Origin: Actinomycetota bacterium
GTDB lineage: Bacteria > Actinomycetota > UBA4738 > HRBIN12
DNA length: 64,000 nt
Reading direction: 5' to 3'
Assembly: GCA_035697485.1 (NCBI GenBank)
Contig: DASSCU010000029.1
Location: 1-64,000, forward strand
Shown here: positions 42,270 to 50,982 of the stretch, in pieces
How the letters are laid out: each line of letters starts with the position of its first letter
How positions within the stretch are numbered: position 1 is the stretch's first letter
Notes under the pieces: model-generated
The model's database searches: none
Seen by the model: the letters and a program-made list of their open reading frames with translations, nothing else
What the model was told of the DNA's origin: nothing
Position numbers and translations under genes: made by a program

Positions 42270-42290
42270 CTAGTCTGGGCTAGACTAGAG
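42270..42290. repeat. 21-bp imperfect inverted repeat, copy 2 (upstream of metG)
   Basis: CTAGTCTGGGCTAGACTAGAG contains a perfect CTAGTCT/AGACTAG palindrome with a 5-nt centre. Its reverse complement differs from the element at 23771 at only two positions. It lies 29 nt upstream of the metG ATG, between metG and the HerA-like ATPase gene. It could be an operator, a weak terminator or an mRNA hairpin. Confidence 0.5.
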
Positions 42291-42388
42291 ACGTCGGAGA
42301 GCGCGAGCTGAAAGGCGTCCCCGGCACCTGGCGGATCAACCGGCTGCTCGACCCAAGGCCATCGCGACAGCTCTGACCGCCGGGAGCG

Positions 42389-44008
42389 CTACTTCTTGCC
42401 GAAGAGGGCGCCGAACACGGTGCGCAGCGTGCGGCGACCGTCGGCCGTGGTGAGCATGTCCTTCGCGAAGCCGACGCCGATGTCCTTCACGTCATCGCCC
42501 AGCCCGCTTCCGGCGCCTGCCTTCGACTTCGTCGAGACCTTCGCCGTGCCCGACGGCTTCGGCGCCGGCTCGACCTTCGGCGGCGGGGTTCCGGGTGGAG
42601 GTGGTGGCAGCGGAGCGCCCGCCGGACCGGCCGAGGGCTCGCCGGCCACGACGTCCGCCGCGCCGTTCAGGCGAGCCGTGATCATCTCGTGGGCGCTCTC
42701 GCGGTCGACCGCCTCGGCGTACTTCGGCCGCAGCGCCCCCGCGGCGATCAACCCCTGGCGCGTGGCCTCGTCGACGGCGTCCATCAGCGAGTCGGGCGGC
42801 ACGAGCCGGGTCGCGGCCAGCGGCGTCGGGACGCCCTCGGGCGTGAGCACGGTGACGAACGCCTCCCCGATGCCGAGCGAGGTCAGCGTCTCGCCGACGT
42901 CGTAGTGCTCGCTCCTCGGGAACGTGCGGACGGTCTTCCGCAGGTTCGACTCGTCCTCGGGGGTGTGCGCCCGCAACGCGTGTTGCACCCTGTTCCCCAA
43001 CTGGGAGAGCACCGACGACGGCACATCGGTCGGTCCCTGCGTCACGAAATAGACGCCGACCCCCTTCGAGCGGATCAGCCGCGCGGTGAGCTCGATCTGC
43101 TCCATCAAGGCATCGCTCGCGTCGTCGAAGAGCAGGTGCGCCTCGTCGAAGAAGAACGCGAGCTTCGGCTTCGGCAGGTCGCCCTCTTCCGGCAGCTGCG
43201 CGTAGAGCTGCGCGAGCATCCAGAGCATGAACGTCGAGAACAGCCTCGGCCGGTCCATCACGTCGGCGAGCTCGAGCAGCGTCACGATGCCGTGGCCGTC
43301 GTCGGTCGTGCGCATCAGGTCGTGCACGTCGAACTCCGGTTCCCCGAAGAACGCGTCGGCCCCGGTCGCTTCCAGCTCGACGATCGACCGCAGCAGCACG
43401 CCGATCGTGGCCTTCGAGAATCCGCCGTACTCCTCGAGCGCTGGCTTGCCCTCGTCGGAGGAGAGGAACTTCAGCGCCGTGCGCAGGTCGGGGAGATCGA
43501 GCAGCGGCAGCCGCTGGTCGTCGCAGTAGGCGAAGACGAGCGTCAGCACCGAGACCTGGGTCTTGTTCAGGTCGAGCACCTTGCCGAGCAGGATCGGCCC
43601 GAACGACGACACCGTGGCGCGCACCTGGGCCCCGAGCGCCCCCGACAACGACAGCAGCTCTACCGGGTGGGCCTTCGGCTCGTACGTGACGCCCAGCTGC
43701 TGGGCCCGTTCGGCGATCGGGCCGGTCGCGTCACCCGGCTGTGAGAGTCCCGTGAGGTCCCCCTTCACGTCGCTCACGAACACCGGTACCCCGGCGTCGG
43801 AGAGCTGCCCCGCGAGGATCTGCAGGGTCTTCGTCTTCCCCGTGCCGGTGGCCCCGGCGATGAGCCCGTGGCGATTCGCCATCGACAACGGGAGCCGCAC
43901 AGGCGCGGTCGCCGCGACCTCTCCGTGGAGCATCGGCGCGCCGAGCAGCAGTGACGGCTCGTCGAACGCGTACCCCTCGGTCATCTCCTGCAGGAAAGCG
44001 TCGTCCAT
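42389..44008 (-). CDS. HerA/YjgR-like ATPase (DUF853)
   Basis: 539 aa. RecA/FtsK-HerA type P-loop NTPase with Walker A GATGTGKTKTLQILAGQL, KGDLTGLSQPGD, Walker B KLAFFFDEAHLLF, and a sensor-like GVGVYFVTQGPTDVP. A Pro/Ala-rich linker (about 460-490) leads to a conserved C-terminal tail (GRRTLRTVFGALFGKK). The DUF853/YjgR family is widespread and thought to move along DNA, but its role is not settled. It is single on the minus strand between rsmI and metG. Confidence 0.9.
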   Translation of the reverse strand: MDDAFLQEMTEGYAFDEPSLLLGAPMLHGEVAATAPVRLPLSMANRHGLIAGATGTGKTKTLQILAGQLSDAGVPVFVSDVKGDLTGLSQPGDATGPIAERAQQLGVTYEPKAHPVELLSLSGALGAQVRATVSSFGPILLGKVLDLNKTQVSVLTLVFAYCDDQRLPLLDLPDLRTALKFLSSDEGKPALEEYGGFSKATIGVLLRSIVELEATGADAFFGEPEFDVHDLMRTTDDGHGIVTLLELADVMDRPRLFSTFMLWMLAQLYAQLPEEGDLPKPKLAFFFDEAHLLFDDASDALMEQIELTARLIRSKGVGVYFVTQGPTDVPSSVLSQLGNRVQHALRAHTPEDESNLRKTVRTFPRSEHYDVGETLTSLGIGEAFVTVLTPEGVPTPLAATRLVPPDSLMDAVDEATRQGLIAAGALRPKYAEAVDRESAHEMITARLNGAADVVAGEPSAGPAGAPLPPPPPGTPPPKVEPAPKPSGTAKVSTKSKAGAGSGLGDDVKDIGVGFAKDMLTTADGRRTLRTVFGALFGKK

Positions 44009-44055
44009 CGTGCAGGCGAGCCTAGCGGAGCGACCTCGCCCTCGATCCGCCGACG

Positions 44056-44877
44056 TCAGTCATCGAGGAGCGCGCGATACAGCTCGTTCACGCTCACACC
44101 GTGGCGCTCGGCCACGGCGTGCGCCGCATCGCGCTTGCGCATGCCCCCGGCCACCAGCTCACGGGCTTCGTCGGCACAGGCCGACATGTCGGGCGCCGGA
44201 CGCACGCGCTCCCCGCCGATCACAGCGACGACCTCACCCTTGAGCTCGCGATCGCCGAGACGCGACAGGACCTGGCTCACGCGACCTCGCAGGACCTCCT
44301 CGTGCAGCTTCGTCAGTTCCCGCACCACCGCGACCTCCCGATCGCCGATCGCCACGAGCACGTCGCGCAGCAGCGTTTGGACGCGCAACGGCGACTCGAA
44401 CACGACGATCGTGCGCGGTTCGTGCCGCAGCGACTCGAGGCGGCGCACCCGCTCGCCTGGCTTCCTGGGCAGGAACCCCTCGAAGACGAACCGGTCGGTC
44501 GGCAGGCCCGAGACGACGAGCGCGGCGATCGCCGCCGACGGTCCGGGCACCACCTGCACCTCGACGCCCGCGTCGATGCAGGCGCGCACGAGCCGGTAGC
44601 CCGGGTCGGAGACGGCGGGCGTCCCCCCGTCGCTCACGAGGGCCACGTCGTCGCCGTCCCCGAGGCGCGCCAACAGCTCGTCGACCCGTTCCCGCTCGTT
44701 GCCCTCGAAGTACGACACGAGCGTGGCCTTGATCCCGAGCCCCGCGAGCAGACGGCCGGTGCGCCGCGTGTCCTCGCACGCGATCAGATCGACCTGATCC
44801 AGGACCTCGCGGGCGCGGGTGGACAGATCGCCCAGGTTGCCGATCGGGGTGGCGACGAGCCACAGCGTTCCGCCCAT
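44056..44877 (-). CDS. rsmI: 16S rRNA (cytidine(1402)-2'-O)-methyltransferase
   Basis: 273 aa, tetrapyrrole-methylase fold. LWLVATPIGNLGDLSTRA, IACEDTRRTGRLL, LVSDGGTPAVSDPGYRLV, VPGPSAAIAALVVSGLPTDRF, FEGFLPRK and FESPLRV are diagnostic. The C-terminal RsmI helix-turn-helix (MRKRDAAHAVAERHGVS, NELYRALL) is present. It methylates C1402 in the ribosomal P site. It is divergent from a DUF3052 gene and pmt; the rsmI/pmt neighbourhood matches Rv1003/Rv1002c. Confidence 0.96.
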   Translation of the reverse strand: MGGTLWLVATPIGNLGDLSTRAREVLDQVDLIACEDTRRTGRLLAGLGIKATLVSYFEGNERERVDELLARLGDGDDVALVSDGGTPAVSDPGYRLVRACIDAGVEVQVVPGPSAAIAALVVSGLPTDRFVFEGFLPRKPGERVRRLESLRHEPRTIVVFESPLRVQTLLRDVLVAIGDREVAVVRELTKLHEEVLRGRVSQVLSRLGDRELKGEVVAVIGGERVRPAPDMSACADEARELVAGGMRKRDAAHAVAERHGVSVNELYRALLDD

Positions 44878-44941
44878 ACGTTCCAGGGTGGCAGGATGTG
44901 CCTCGCGCGCCTACCGGCGGAAGGACCACGACGGGGAAGCC

Positions 44942-45385
44942 ATGGCGGAGGGACACAGGCACTACTCGGGCACCCCTCTGTGGAAGAAGCTCGGCATCCG
45001 GCAGGGGTCGCGGGTCGTGCTGGTCGATGCCCCGGACGGGTTCGGTGACCTCCTCCGGGCCCAGGGGCAGGCACCGCTTCCGCCCGGGGTTCGCTTCCTC
45101 GGCAGGGCCACGAAAGGCATCGACGTCGCCGTCCTGTTCGCGACCGAGCGCCGCGCGATGGAACGTCGGTTCGGCGGGCTGCAGCGCGCCCTCGATCCCA
45201 CCGGACGGCTCTGGGTCTGCTGGCCGAAGAAGGCCTCGAGGGTCGCGACCGACCTCACGTTCGGCGTCGTGCAGGAACACGGCCTGAGCGTCGGCCTCGT
45301 CGACAACAAGACCGCCTCGATCACCGACGTGTTCCAGGGGTGCCAGTTCGTCGTGCGGCTGCGCGATCGGCCGCAAGTACCCTGA
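44942..45385 (+). CDS. DUF3052 family protein
   Basis: 147 aa. HYSGTPLWKKLGIRQGSRVVLVDAP, DVAVLFATERRAMERR, LDPTGRLWVCWPKKASRV and a DNKTASITDVFQGCQFVVR end are those of the DUF3052 family, small cytoplasmic proteins common in actinobacteria and without known function. The ATG at 44942 is the first homologous start. It precedes pmt by 4 nt, so the two are probably co-transcribed. Confidence 0.83.
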   Translation: MAEGHRHYSGTPLWKKLGIRQGSRVVLVDAPDGFGDLLRAQGQAPLPPGVRFLGRATKGIDVAVLFATERRAMERRFGGLQRALDPTGRLWVCWPKKASRVATDLTFGVVQEHGLSVGLVDNKTASITDVFQGCQFVVRLRDRPQVP

Positions 45386-45389
45386 CGCG

Positions 45390-46955
45390 ATGCCGGGCCC
45401 GTCGCATCGTATGAACCGACCGGTGGTGGCCGTGCTGGCCGTCGCCGCGATCGCGGGCGTGATCCGCTACGCGGCGATCGACGACCCGCAGGAGCTCGTG
45501 TTCGACGAGACCTACTACGCGAAGGCCGGCTGCATCCAGGTCACGGACGCGAGGCCAGAGGAATGCCGGCTCGACTCGGGCGACGAGCGGTACTGGCTCG
45601 AGAACGAGTGGGACACCGGGGCGTGGGTGCACCCTCCGCTCGGCAAGCTCACGATCGGGCTCGGCATCAGGGCATTCAGCATGAGCTCGTTCGGATGGCG
45701 GGTCACGTCGGCGCTCGCGGGCATCGGCGTCGCGGTCTTCACCGCGCTGATGGCCCAGCTGCTCTTCGGCAGGCCCGTGTGGACGTTCGTCGCCGGACTG
45801 CTCATCGCGGTCGACGGCCTGAACGTCGTGCACTCGCGGATCGCCCTGCTCGACATCCATCTGACGTTCTGGGTGTCGCTCGGCTTCCTGATGCTCCTGC
45901 TCGACCGGCGCTGGATCGACCGCCGCACCGAGTGGGCCGCCGCCTCGACGCCGGTTGCCGTCGAGCCCGAGGGCGCTAAGGCCGGCGATCCGGACGACGA
46001 CGAGCCCGGCGATCCTCCGTCGCGCCTGCGCGTGCCCTCGCCGTTCCTGCGGCCCTGGCGACTCGCCGCCGGGGCGGCGTTCGGGGCGGCGACGGCGGTC
46101 AAGTGGTCGGGCGCGATGGCGATCCCGGCCGCGGTGCTGCTCACCTACATCTGGGAGACGACCCGGCGTCGACGAGAGGGACGGACCCGTAAGAACGCCT
46201 TCGTCCGCACGCTGGGAATGGAGACGCTCGGGGTCGTGATCGCGTTCGCGATCGTGCCGCTCCTCGTCTACACGCTCGCGTGGATCCCGTGGTTCACACA
46301 CTTCGAGCCGAGCCTGGCCGACTTCCTCACCCAGCACCGCGACATGTGGCGCTACCACCGCGACCTGCGGGCGACCGCGCTCGACCCGGCCACCGACACG
46401 TTCACCCCGACGCACGTCTACTACTCGAAGGCGTGGACCTGGATCCCGATGCTCCGGCCCGTGAACTACTTCGTCGAGGACCTCGGCCCCGACATCCGAC
46501 AGATCCTGGCCGTCGGGAACCCCGTGCTGTTCTGGGGCACGATGTGGACGATCCCCTACTGCGCGTGGGCGTGGTGGCGCAAGCGCGATTGGACACCCGG
46601 GTTCATGGTGGTCGCGTTCGCCGGCCTCTACCTGCCGTGGTTCCTCGTCGCTCGACCGCAGTTCTTCTTCTACGCGCTGCCGTTCACACCGTTCATGGCC
46701 CTCGCCGCTGTGTACACGCTGCGCGACCTCGCCGCGGCGCACCTGGTGATCCGCGATCGCGGGACCGGCGAGGTCGCGCTCGACCCCGACACCGGCGAAC
46801 CCGCGATCAGCCGTCGCCGGCCCTACCTGCCGTTCGTCTGGGGCTACGTGGCGGCGGCGGTCGGGCTCTTCCTCTGGATGTGGCCGATCCTCACCGCGAG
46901 CCGCATCTCCGACGCGATGTGGAAAGCGCGCGTCTGGTTCCGGGGGTGGACCTAG
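45390..46955 (+). CDS. pmt: Protein O-mannosyltransferase (GT39, Pmt)
   Basis: 521 aa polytopic membrane enzyme. VFDETYYAKAG contains the catalytic Asp39-Glu40 of GT39 enzymes. WVHPPLGKL and the WIPWF/HFEPSLADFL loop are typical, and about ten TM helices are visible. It transfers mannose from polyprenyl-phosphomannose to Ser/Thr of exported proteins during Sec export (as Rv1002c). A charged, disordered loop near 190-215 (acidic, Pro-rich) is unusual. It follows the DUF3052 gene by 4 nt and is divergent from rsmI. Confidence 0.93.
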   Translation: MPGPSHRMNRPVVAVLAVAAIAGVIRYAAIDDPQELVFDETYYAKAGCIQVTDARPEECRLDSGDERYWLENEWDTGAWVHPPLGKLTIGLGIRAFSMSSFGWRVTSALAGIGVAVFTALMAQLLFGRPVWTFVAGLLIAVDGLNVVHSRIALLDIHLTFWVSLGFLMLLLDRRWIDRRTEWAAASTPVAVEPEGAKAGDPDDDEPGDPPSRLRVPSPFLRPWRLAAGAAFGAATAVKWSGAMAIPAAVLLTYIWETTRRRREGRTRKNAFVRTLGMETLGVVIAFAIVPLLVYTLAWIPWFTHFEPSLADFLTQHRDMWRYHRDLRATALDPATDTFTPTHVYYSKAWTWIPMLRPVNYFVEDLGPDIRQILAVGNPVLFWGTMWTIPYCAWAWWRKRDWTPGFMVVAFAGLYLPWFLVARPQFFFYALPFTPFMALAAVYTLRDLAAAHLVIRDRGTGEVALDPDTGEPAISRRRPYLPFVWGYVAAAVGLFLWMWPILTASRISDAMWKARVWFRGWT

Positions 46956-47036
46956 CCCCGCCGGACCTGACCGCCGGTCGCATGCGCGACGCGCGGGCGG
47001 CCGTCGGGCGAGCCCTGCGCCGGTACCCTCGCCGCC

Positions 47037-49025
47037 ATGACGAGCCTGGGGTCCGCGAACAAGCGGCAGGTGTCGATCGAGATGGCCGACGGCGTCAGGC
47101 TCGCCGCCACCCTCTACCTGCCCGAGGGCGACGGCCCGTGGCCGGCCGTGCTCGAGGCGCTCCCTTACCGCAAGGACGACATCACCGGCCGCTCGCGCAG
47201 CGAGTACCGGCGCCTCGCCGAGGCCGGGTACGTGATGTGTCGCGTCGACGTGCGCGGCACGGGGTCGAGTGAGGGCATCGCGACCGACGAGTACCCGCTC
47301 GTCGAGCGCACCGACATGGCCACGGTGATCGAGTGGCTCGCGACCCAGCCCTGGTCGCTCGGCACGGTCGGGATGTACGGCTACTCCTACTCGGGGTTCA
47401 ACAGCATCCAGATCGCGATGGAACGACCACCCGCGCTGAAGGCGATCATCCCGATCTACGCCACCGACGATCGATTCGGCGACGACGTGCACTTCCAGGG
47501 CGGCGTCGTGAAGCAGCTCGACCAGATCGACTACCCGAGCTACATGGTCGCGAGCAACGCGCTGCCGCCGGCGCCGCCGATCTACGGCGAAGGATGGCGC
47601 GAGGAGTGGGCGCGCCGCCTCGAGGGCACGGAGCCATGGGTGCTCACGTGGCTCGAGCACCAGCGCCTCGACGACTACTGGAAGCAGGGCTCGCTCTGCG
47701 TCGACTACGAGGCGATCGCGTGCCCCACGATGATCGTCGCCGGCTGGGCCGACGGCTACCGCAACAACTCCTTCCGCACGTTCGAGCGCCTGACATGTCC
47801 GAAGCGGTTGGTCTTCGGGCCGTGGGCGCACGCCGGGACCGACACCTCGCTGCCGGGACCGAACCACGACCTGCTGCCCGAGCACATCCGGTGGTGGGAC
47901 CGCTGGCTGAAGGGCGTCGACAACGGCATCGACCGCGAGCCGCCGATCGTGCTGTACGCGCAGCGCTCGACCCTGCCGGCTCCCGCCCGCCCCATCGTCA
48001 ACGGCGAGTGGCGGTACGAGCCGATGTGGCCGCCCGAGCGACTGCGCCCCGAGACCTGGCCGCTCGCCGACGCGACGGCGAACCGCCCCGGCGCCGGCCC
48101 CGACGAGCTCGACGTGCGCGGCGACGTGGGCCGGACCGCGTGGATCTCCTGCGCCGGCGTGCTGCCGTGGGGCCAGCCCGACGACCAGCGTCCCGACGAG
48201 CTCTACTCCCTCACATACACCTGGGCGCCGTTCGAGCGGGAGTTCGAGATCCTCGGGCACGCGCGGGTGCGGGTGCGCATCGCCACGAGCGAGCCGGTCG
48301 CATACCTGTCGGCGAAGCTCTGCGACGTCTTCCCCGACGGCACCTCGTCGCTCGTCGCGCGCAACATCCTGAACCTCACGCACCGCGACTCGCGGGAGCA
48401 GCCGTCGCCGATGCCGGTCGGCGAGCTCGTCGACGTCGAGCTCGAGATCGAAGCCGCGTCGTGGACGTTCGAAGCGGGCCATGCCCTGCGGCTCGACCTC
48501 GCCGGCACCGACTGGCCGAACACATGGTCGCCGCCGCGCCCCGTGACGATCACGATCGACCGGGCCGCGACGACGCTCGAGCTCCCGGTGATCGACGGCC
48601 CGAGCCCGATCGAGGAGCGCCCGGTGCTGCCCCCGCCCCACCGCAGCGACCCAGGCGAGGACGATGACGACGACCCGGTGGCCGGCGTGCGCTGGTCGGT
48701 CGCCCATGACGTGCTCCGGCGCATCACGTCGGCGAACGCCGGCAGCACGTTCGAGGAGGAGCCCGTCGACCACGTGCCGTCGATGAACAGCCACTACGAC
48801 GGCGTCGTGTCGGTCTCCACGACCGACCCGGGGAAGGCGTCGGCGCACGGCGAGGCGGCATTCGAGATCCATTGGCCCGAGGCGACCGTGAACTCCCGGA
48901 CCCACGTAGTGATCGAGAGCGACGCCGAGGCGTACCGCGCGACGATCGACCTGGTCGTGCACGAGGACGGCGAGGAACGGTTCCGGCGACGCTGGGAGCG
49001 GACGATCCCGCGAGATCTCACGTAG
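47037..49025 (+). CDS. CocE/NonD-type X-Pro dipeptidyl-peptidase-like hydrolase
   Basis: 662 aa. An alpha/beta hydrolase core has nucleophile Ser117 in YGYSYSG, Asp in GWADGY and His in GPWAHAG. The C-terminal jelly-roll (about 385-560, LTYTWAPFEREFEILGHARV) is typical of CocE and Xaa-Pro dipeptidyl-peptidases. An extra 130-residue tail with an acidic DDDDD stretch follows. It cleaves esters or amides, possibly acylated small molecules or Xaa-Pro peptides. No signal peptide is seen, so it is cytoplasmic. A GC hairpin follows the stop. Confidence 0.9.
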   Translation: MTSLGSANKRQVSIEMADGVRLAATLYLPEGDGPWPAVLEALPYRKDDITGRSRSEYRRLAEAGYVMCRVDVRGTGSSEGIATDEYPLVERTDMATVIEWLATQPWSLGTVGMYGYSYSGFNSIQIAMERPPALKAIIPIYATDDRFGDDVHFQGGVVKQLDQIDYPSYMVASNALPPAPPIYGEGWREEWARRLEGTEPWVLTWLEHQRLDDYWKQGSLCVDYEAIACPTMIVAGWADGYRNNSFRTFERLTCPKRLVFGPWAHAGTDTSLPGPNHDLLPEHIRWWDRWLKGVDNGIDREPPIVLYAQRSTLPAPARPIVNGEWRYEPMWPPERLRPETWPLADATANRPGAGPDELDVRGDVGRTAWISCAGVLPWGQPDDQRPDELYSLTYTWAPFEREFEILGHARVRVRIATSEPVAYLSAKLCDVFPDGTSSLVARNILNLTHRDSREQPSPMPVGELVDVELEIEAASWTFEAGHALRLDLAGTDWPNTWSPPRPVTITIDRAATTLELPVIDGPSPIEERPVLPPPHRSDPGEDDDDDPVAGVRWSVAHDVLRRITSANAGSTFEEEPVDHVPSMNSHYDGVVSVSTTDPGKASAHGEAAFEIHWPEATVNSRTHVVIESDAEAYRATIDLVVHEDGEERFRRRWERTIPRDLT

Positions 49026-49068
49026 CAGGGGCGGCGAGCGCCCCGAACAGGCCCCGAGAAACACGAAT

Positions 49069-49088
49069 CCCCGGCGCGCTGGCCGGGG
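49069..49088 (+). terminator. GC hairpin after the CocE-type gene
   Basis: CCCCGGC and GCCGGGG form a 7-bp perfect stem with a 6-nt loop, followed by TTCGGTCTT. It is placed 43 nt after the stop of the hydrolase gene and before the convergent kelch protein gene, whose stop is 74 nt further. It probably works as an intrinsic terminator from the plus side. Confidence 0.6.
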
Positions 49089-49162
49089 TTCGGTCTTGAT
49101 GGGATATCCCGACTCCTACGGTACGCGCTGACTCCGACATCGGCAAGCGCCGTCGACAGCTG

Positions 49163-50434
49163 TCACGGAACGTTCACGGATCGGTACGCGAAGAGGCGGA
49201 CGTCGTCGCCCTCGCCGAACCGGCCCACGACCCCCTCCACCAACAACGTCGATCCGGCGCCGAACATCTCGTCCGGGAAGAAGTCCTTCGCCGGCGCATC
49301 GATCGACCGCCACTCGTTCCGCTCGGGGTCGAAGCGGACCAGGCCGCCGCACAGGCGTCCGTAGGCCGTGCCGGCGATGACGGATGACGGGACGTCCTCA
49401 CACTCGTCCGTGGGAACCCGGCCCGTCGAGGTCCAGCGGTCCGCGTCGGGATCGTAGGCAGCGGAATCCAGCCCGTAGTCGAAGGCGAGGAGTCTGTCGT
49501 CCGACCAGACGGACGTGTTCGCGTTCGTGTTCAGCTCTGAGTCGGCGATCTGCCGCCACGTGTCGGTCGCCGGGTCGTAGGCTGCCCCGATCGCGGTCCG
49601 AGACTCCGGCCGGTTCCCCCCGTGCAACGCAGCCCCGAACACGATCATCTCCTCGCCGGTCCACGAGGCGGTGGCATCGGTCAGCTCGATCGGTGCGTCG
49701 GCGATCGGTCGCCAGGTATCGACCTCGGGGTCGTAGGCCGCCCCGTCGACCCTGCGCTGTTCGCGGTCCGTGCTGCCCCAGACGATCATCTCCTCGCCGG
49801 TCCACACCGCCAGCGGTTGCCGGCCGTCGATCGGAGCAGGCGGCAGCATCCGCCAGCGATCGGTCGCGGGGTCGAACGCCGCGCCGTCGTCGTACGTGTC
49901 GTAGGGGTAGTCGGTTCGGAAGTCGGCGCCGCCCCACACGAGCAGCTCGCTCTCGGTCCACACGCCCGCCGCCTGCGACCGCGCGCCGAGCGGCGAGGCG
50001 GGCATCAGTCGCCACTCCCCGGCCTCGGCGTCGTAGCGCCACCCGGTGTCGATGGATTCGTCGCTGAACCCGACGTGCCCTCCCCAGATCAGGAGCTCGG
50101 TGCCTGTCCAGGCCTCGACCGAGCAGCACCTGATCTCGGGGGGCTCGGGCAGCTCCGTCCACCCGGCGGGGAGGCTCGCGAACGGATCCGACGCCGGCAC
50201 CGATGGCGGCGTCGGTGGCTCCGCCTCGACGTCGAGGACCGACCACGCGAACAGCACGGCCGCGCCGAACACGGCGAAGGCGACGGCGATCACGCCGGCC
50301 TTGCGCCATCCGGTCTGCACCCTCGGCGCGGGCGACCGGTCGAACGTCGGTGGCCTGCTCGTGCTCGCCTCCCAGAGGTCGTCCGGAGGCTCCAGCCGGT
50401 CGATCTGAGCGAGACGGGTGCGGATGTCAGTCAT
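49163..50434 (-). CDS. Single-pass membrane protein with kelch-like ectodomain, putative sigma regulator 3
   Basis: 423 aa. The cytoplasmic N-terminus of about 45 residues (RTRLAQIDRLEPPDDLW) is followed by one TM helix (about 46-66) and then six or so kelch-type repeats. Each reads (A/V)WTG(T/E)E(L/M)(L/I)(I/V)WGG followed by YDPxxDxWR, which should fold as a beta-propeller. The tail has no zinc anti-sigma motif. The gene overlaps the upstream ECF sigma gene by 8 nt, so this is the third sigma/ectodomain pair of the window, although its ectodomain is unrelated in sequence to those of pairs 1 and 2. Ligand and anti-sigma activity are unknown. Confidence 0.82.
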   Translation of the reverse strand: MTDIRTRLAQIDRLEPPDDLWEASTSRPPTFDRSPAPRVQTGWRKAGVIAVAFAVFGAAVLFAWSVLDVEAEPPTPPSVPASDPFASLPAGWTELPEPPEIRCCSVEAWTGTELLIWGGHVGFSDESIDTGWRYDAEAGEWRLMPASPLGARSQAAGVWTESELLVWGGADFRTDYPYDTYDDGAAFDPATDRWRMLPPAPIDGRQPLAVWTGEEMIVWGSTDREQRRVDGAAYDPEVDTWRPIADAPIELTDATASWTGEEMIVFGAALHGGNRPESRTAIGAAYDPATDTWRQIADSELNTNANTSVWSDDRLLAFDYGLDSAAYDPDADRWTSTGRVPTDECEDVPSSVIAGTAYGRLCGGLVRFDPERNEWRSIDAPAKDFFPDEMFGAGSTLLVEGVVGRFGEGDDVRLFAYRSVNVP

Positions 50435-50918
50435 CGGATACCTCCAGAAGCGCTCGCAACTTGCGCCGGCCGCGATGCACGTGGACGCCGACCGCCGAGG
50501 CCGTCGATCCGAGGAGGCGGGCGATCTCGGCGTGGGGATAGCCGGCGTAGTCGGCGAGGACGACCGAGGCTCGCTGCTTCGGCGTCAGCGCGGCGAGCGC
50601 GCGGATCACGTCGACGAGCTCGTCGGGAGCGGCGACGGCCGGCTCGTCGGCCAGGGTCCTCGACGTCCGCCTGTTCGCCAGCTCACCGCCGGCGATCTTG
50701 AACGCCGCCCGCCAGACGCAGGCCGCCGGGTCATGGACCTCGTCGCCCCTGGCAAGCACCTGCGCGAAGGCCTCCGCGACGGCGTCGCTCGCCACGTCGG
50801 GGTCGCCCGACCACAGCACGAGCGACCTCCACAGCCGCGCGTGCTGCTCCCGGAAGACCTGCTCGATCGCGGTCGAGTCGAGCTGCTGATGCACCCGGCC
50901 ATCCTGCATCTCAGGCAT
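50427..50918 (-). CDS. ECF RNA polymerase sigma factor, pair 3
   Basis: 163 aa. Region 2 is FREQHARLWRSLVLWSGDPD with VASDAVAEAFAQVLARGD. Region 4 is LAALTPKQRASVVLADYAG with the helix-turn-helix HAEIARLLGSTASAVGVHVHRG. It diverges from the two sigma factors at 19-22 kb. The GGAAC/GTC promoter ends so close to the ATG that the mRNA is probably leaderless. It is coupled to the kelch protein gene by an 8-nt overlap. Confidence 0.9.
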   Translation of the reverse strand: MPEMQDGRVHQQLDSTAIEQVFREQHARLWRSLVLWSGDPDVASDAVAEAFAQVLARGDEVHDPAACVWRAAFKIAGGELANRRTSRTLADEPAVAAPDELVDVIRALAALTPKQRASVVLADYAGYPHAEIARLLGSTASAVGVHVHRGRRKLRALLEVSDD

Positions 50919-50925
50919 GTGGAAA

Positions 50926-50950
50926 GACAGGGACCGAACCGCGGAGTTCC
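50926..50950 (-). promoter_or_regulatory. ECF-type promoter (GGAAC-N17-GTC) of sigma factor 3
   Basis: On the minus strand GGAAC (50950-50946) and GTC (50928-50926) are 17 nt apart, the standard spacing of ECF-dependent promoters. GTC ends 7 nt before the ATG of the sigma gene, so transcription would start at or beside the ATG. This suggests positive autoregulation. Confidence 0.45.
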
Positions 50951-50982
50951 TTAACGACGGAGCGTGGGCTGTGAAAACCAGC

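Noticed and set aside
45321-49064. 1247-aa open frame on the minus strand
   Set aside because: It covers pmt and the CocE-type gene on the other strand and has no recognisable domain; Arg/Pro/His-rich shadow.
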